A DNA stretch of 6,956 nucleotides from UBA4744 sp035282865. GTDB lineage: Bacteria; Actinomycetota; Acidimicrobiia; Spongiisociales; UBA4744. A model generated the notes under the pieces. The model had not been told where the DNA came from and did not search any database. It saw nothing but the letters and a program-made list of their open reading frames with translations. A program made the translations under genes and the position numbers. Position 1 is the stretch's first letter. Each line of letters opens with the position of its first letter. Location of the stretch: the NCBI GenBank assembly GCA_035282865.1, contig DATEVB010000098.1, forward strand, positions 1-6,956, written 5' to 3'. Shown here piece by piece: positions 5,190 through 6,956 of this stretch.

Positions 5190-5470
5190 CCCAACGCGTG
5201 ATTCCTCTCTTATCGCGGTGGCGAAAGCATACTTCCGAAGATGTTTCACGAACGACTGTCGGAAAAATGTTCATTTACGTGGATCACTGTTTGTGAGATC
5301 GTGGCGGTTGACGCGTTACGAAGGGGCTTGAGTTCAGCGCGGTGGGAGGCACGAACAGGCGCGGTTGGCTCGGCTTGGACGGTTTGTGCAGGCCCGCTTG
5401 ACATCTCCCGGAACTCAACACACATCAGCTGTGCGATTGTGTCGAGCAGCAAGAGGGAGGTCGGTTCGGA
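5190..5470. other. long leader/intergenic region before the exported protein
   Basis: These 281 bases hold no convincing gene. A consensus -35 TTGACA lies at 5398-5403, but the expected -10 position (about 5421-5426) reads CACATC, a poor match. TTCCGA and TCGGAA (about 5233-5264) could pair around a 20-base loop. A 77-codon frame from 5241 ends at 5474 over the next ATG, but it lacks a ribosome binding site and recognisable features, so I do not call it. I do not recognise a riboswitch. Confidence 0.35.
5398..5403 (+). promoter_or_regulatory. candidate -35 (TTGACA) of the exported-protein gene
   Basis: This is a perfect -35 hexamer 67 bases before ATG 5471. The matching -10 is weak. An alternative is an ECF-sigma-type GGAAC at 5410-5414, also without a clear second element. 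Confidence 0.3.
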
Positions 5471-6889
5471 ATGAAACGGCATAGAAAGCTGACGATCCTT
5501 GCCCTGGTGATCACCATGGTGGGCGCGTTGGTCGCGACAGCAGGTATGGCGTTCGGCGGATCGGGCGGGTGGTCCGATTATGACGACATTGGGAGACTGG
5601 ATCTGAATCTCAATGCCGCCGGCGATCAATTCGTGTTTACCCAATCCGGGCAACCGGCGATCACTCAGACATTGAGCACCGCGGGCTGTCGCGTCAACCC
5701 CAGCTCGGGTACGCTCGTATCTCTCTCGGCAAATGGCACCTCGCAACCCGGTCTTAAAGACCACGTCATCGGTGTCAGGTCGGCCAGCGGCGAAGGCAAC
5801 GGAACTCCTTGTGCCCGCATCGACAACAGCTCCACTTCTCCCAATGCGGAGATACTGACTATCGAGTTCGCGGGCAGCATTGCCGACTACAAGGCCGACT
5901 ACGCAGAGATTGGCCTCAAGTTGAAGTTCGACGCGACAGCTCGGATTGAGGCCTTTGATGGCGCGACCTCAGTTCTCTCTGTGCCGATTCTGTGTACGGG
6001 GGGCGGCGGCGACTGCGGCGCAGACTCGGGTAACGACCGCAAACTCGTGCCAATCAATCCTCCGGGAAACCTCACGTTCAACAGAGTCGTTATCAGCATC
6101 GACTCTCCCAGTGATGGGTCGGCGTCCCTGATCGACGCACCGGGATATCAGACCTTCTTCAACCTGGCCGGAGATATCACAGCGCCGACCATTATCCTTA
6201 ACCCACCTGAGGTCTTGGATCTCCTTGTTGGCGAGCTGTTCGAGGATCCGGGAGCCGTGGTCGATGACAACTTCGATCCGGATACCACCATCAATGGTGT
6301 TTCGAATGTTCCCGTTGACGGAGCTGGCAATGCTACAACCGCTGGCTCGTACACCATCACCTACAACGCAACCGACTCGTCTGGCAATAGTGCTGAGGAA
6401 GTAATCCGAACGGTGAACGTCTATGACGGTGAGCTCGACTGTGGTGACGAAACCGACGTGGTCGGCGGAACAGCGGCAATGGAGGGGATCTTCAGGCGCC
6501 TCGACAACTTGTCCGGAATCTGCACTCCGAAGCCGTACACGCTGAACGAAAGCGTTGACGAAGGGGACGTTTCCACCATCCTCTTCGATCCTGAAGGTGA
6601 CCAAGAGGCCGCATATTCCGGGATTGTCTCTGCGCCGGAGAAGACAGGCGACAATCCGACCGGGTCGACGCTCTCGTATGACCCCACCGGCGGGTTCGAT
6701 TTCGAAGCCATGGAGTGGTGTTCGGACGCCACCATCGATTCGGTAACCGGATACGTCACCACGGCCGAGCTTCCCTTTGGCGAGACCTGGTGCATCGCTG
6801 CCGAGACCACCGTCACCGTGGGTGGTGACGAGATACGGACCACGTGGACGGTCTACGGCGAGGACGATCCGCGGATGAGCGGCGCCTAA
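5471..6889 (+). CDS. exported protein with a DUF5011-type Ig-like domain
   Basis: This is a 472-residue secreted protein of unknown function. Residues 1-6 are basic (MKRHRK) and 7-24 hydrophobic, ending in ATA-GMA, a likely Sec signal peptide cleaved after A24 or A27. Residues about 35-233 form a first region rich in beta-type sequence, with four cysteines (73, 114, 175, 182). Residues about 235-319 look like a DUF5011 bacterial Ig-like domain: it opens with DITAPTI, contains VGELFEDPGAVVDDN, then GSYTITYNATDSSGNSAE, and closes with a TVNVYD strand. Residues 320-472 form a third region with four more cysteines (324, 351, 417, 441). There is no LPXTG motif, C-terminal membrane helix or known catalytic motif, so it is probably released or held non-covalently. 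AGGGAGG (5454-5460) lies 10 bases before ATG 5471. A terminator follows directly, so it is probably a single-gene unit. A surface-binding role is only inferred. Confidence 0.8.
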   Translation: MKRHRKLTILALVITMVGALVATAGMAFGGSGGWSDYDDIGRLDLNLNAAGDQFVFTQSGQPAITQTLSTAGCRVNPSSGTLVSLSANGTSQPGLKDHVIGVRSASGEGNGTPCARIDNSSTSPNAEILTIEFAGSIADYKADYAEIGLKLKFDATARIEAFDGATSVLSVPILCTGGGGDCGADSGNDRKLVPINPPGNLTFNRVVISIDSPSDGSASLIDAPGYQTFFNLAGDITAPTIILNPPEVLDLLVGELFEDPGAVVDDNFDPDTTINGVSNVPVDGAGNATTAGSYTITYNATDSSGNSAEEVIRTVNVYDGELDCGDETDVVGGTAAMEGIFRRLDNLSGICTPKPYTLNESVDEGDVSTILFDPEGDQEAAYSGIVSAPEKTGDNPTGSTLSYDPTGGFDFEAMEWCSDATIDSVTGYVTTAELPFGETWCIAAETTVTVGGDEIRTTWTVYGEDDPRMSGA

Positions 6890-6917
6890 TTCGAAACCGA
6901 ATCCGAGTCAACTGAAG

Positions 6918-6956
6918 AACGAATGCCGAGGCGCTCGAAGAGCGCCTCGGCTCGTT
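6918..6956 (+). terminator. strong hairpin terminator after the exported-protein gene
   Basis: A perfect 12-bp stem (6925-6936 with 6940-6951) closes a GAA loop 36 bases after the TAA. A further AACGA/TCGTT pairing (6918-6922 with 6952-6956) extends it beyond a two-base bulge. The window ends here, so any T-tract cannot be seen. The symmetry would also serve a convergent gene beyond the edge. Confidence 0.75.

Noticed and set aside
5241..5474. 77-codon frame ending over the exported-protein start (ATGA overlap)
   Set aside because: The overlap is suggestive, but there is no ribosome binding site, domain or membrane segment, and the composition looks random. I treat the region as non-coding.
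5246..5764. 172-codon minus-strand frame
   Set aside because: It is partly antisense to the signal peptide region of the exported protein and has no recognisable features.
5969..6604. 211-codon minus-strand frame
   Set aside because: It is antisense to the exported protein, which has a clear signal peptide and Ig-like domain.
1..6956. CRISPR array, insertion sequence or other long repeats
   Set aside because: I saw no regularly spaced repeats, transposase or terminal inverted repeats on reading either strand.

Overview
The window looks like chromosomal DNA of a high-GC actinobacterium. Three things suggest this: dense GC-rich coding, a deazaflavin (F420)-type oxidoreductase of the DUF385/Ddn family, and frequent GTG/TTG starts with strong Shine-Dalgarno sequences. 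An uncultured Acidimicrobiia-like lineage would fit, but that is an inference from protein style only; no marker gene is present.

Layout. (1) 1-629: the end of an unknown upstream gene or reading frame, then a DUF385 deazaflavin-dependent oxidoreductase with an unusual C-terminal membrane helix. (2) 625-916: a gene-poor stretch that starts with what reads, on the minus strand, as the 3' half of a tRNA (variable loop, T arm, acceptor 3' strand) without a 5' half. This is the usual footprint of a tRNA-targeted integration event. (3) 902-1483: a HigBA/RelE-type toxin-antitoxin locus. Its operator-like inverted repeat overlaps the toxin start, the toxin appears to have lost its middle part, and the XRE antitoxin is intact. 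(4) 1524-2726, minus strand: a complete LtrA-family membrane protein, convergent with the antitoxin. (5) 2727-2884: a divergent promoter region with a 12-bp palindrome. (6) 2885-5189: two related metallo-beta-lactamase-fold hydrolases separated by a small single-PAS-domain protein. The PAS gene and the second hydrolase overlap by 4 bases and should be translationally coupled. (7) 5471-6889: an exported, cysteine-containing protein with one DUF5011-type Ig-like domain, followed by a strong hairpin terminator at the window edge.

How the genes relate. The most coherent functional unit is the hydrolase / PAS / hydrolase cluster. A small PAS sensor next to enzymes of the phosphodiesterase-like MBL group suggests sensing coupled to hydrolysis of a phosphoester or signal molecule, but the substrate cannot be read from the sequence. 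The 625-1483 segment looks like accessory DNA: a tRNA remnant followed by a decayed toxin-antitoxin pair. I found no CRISPR array, insertion sequence, rRNA or complete tRNA. I did not see a clear new defence or mobile system. The MBL-PAS-MBL module and the deleted, frame-fused toxin-antitoxin locus are the parts most worth a second look.
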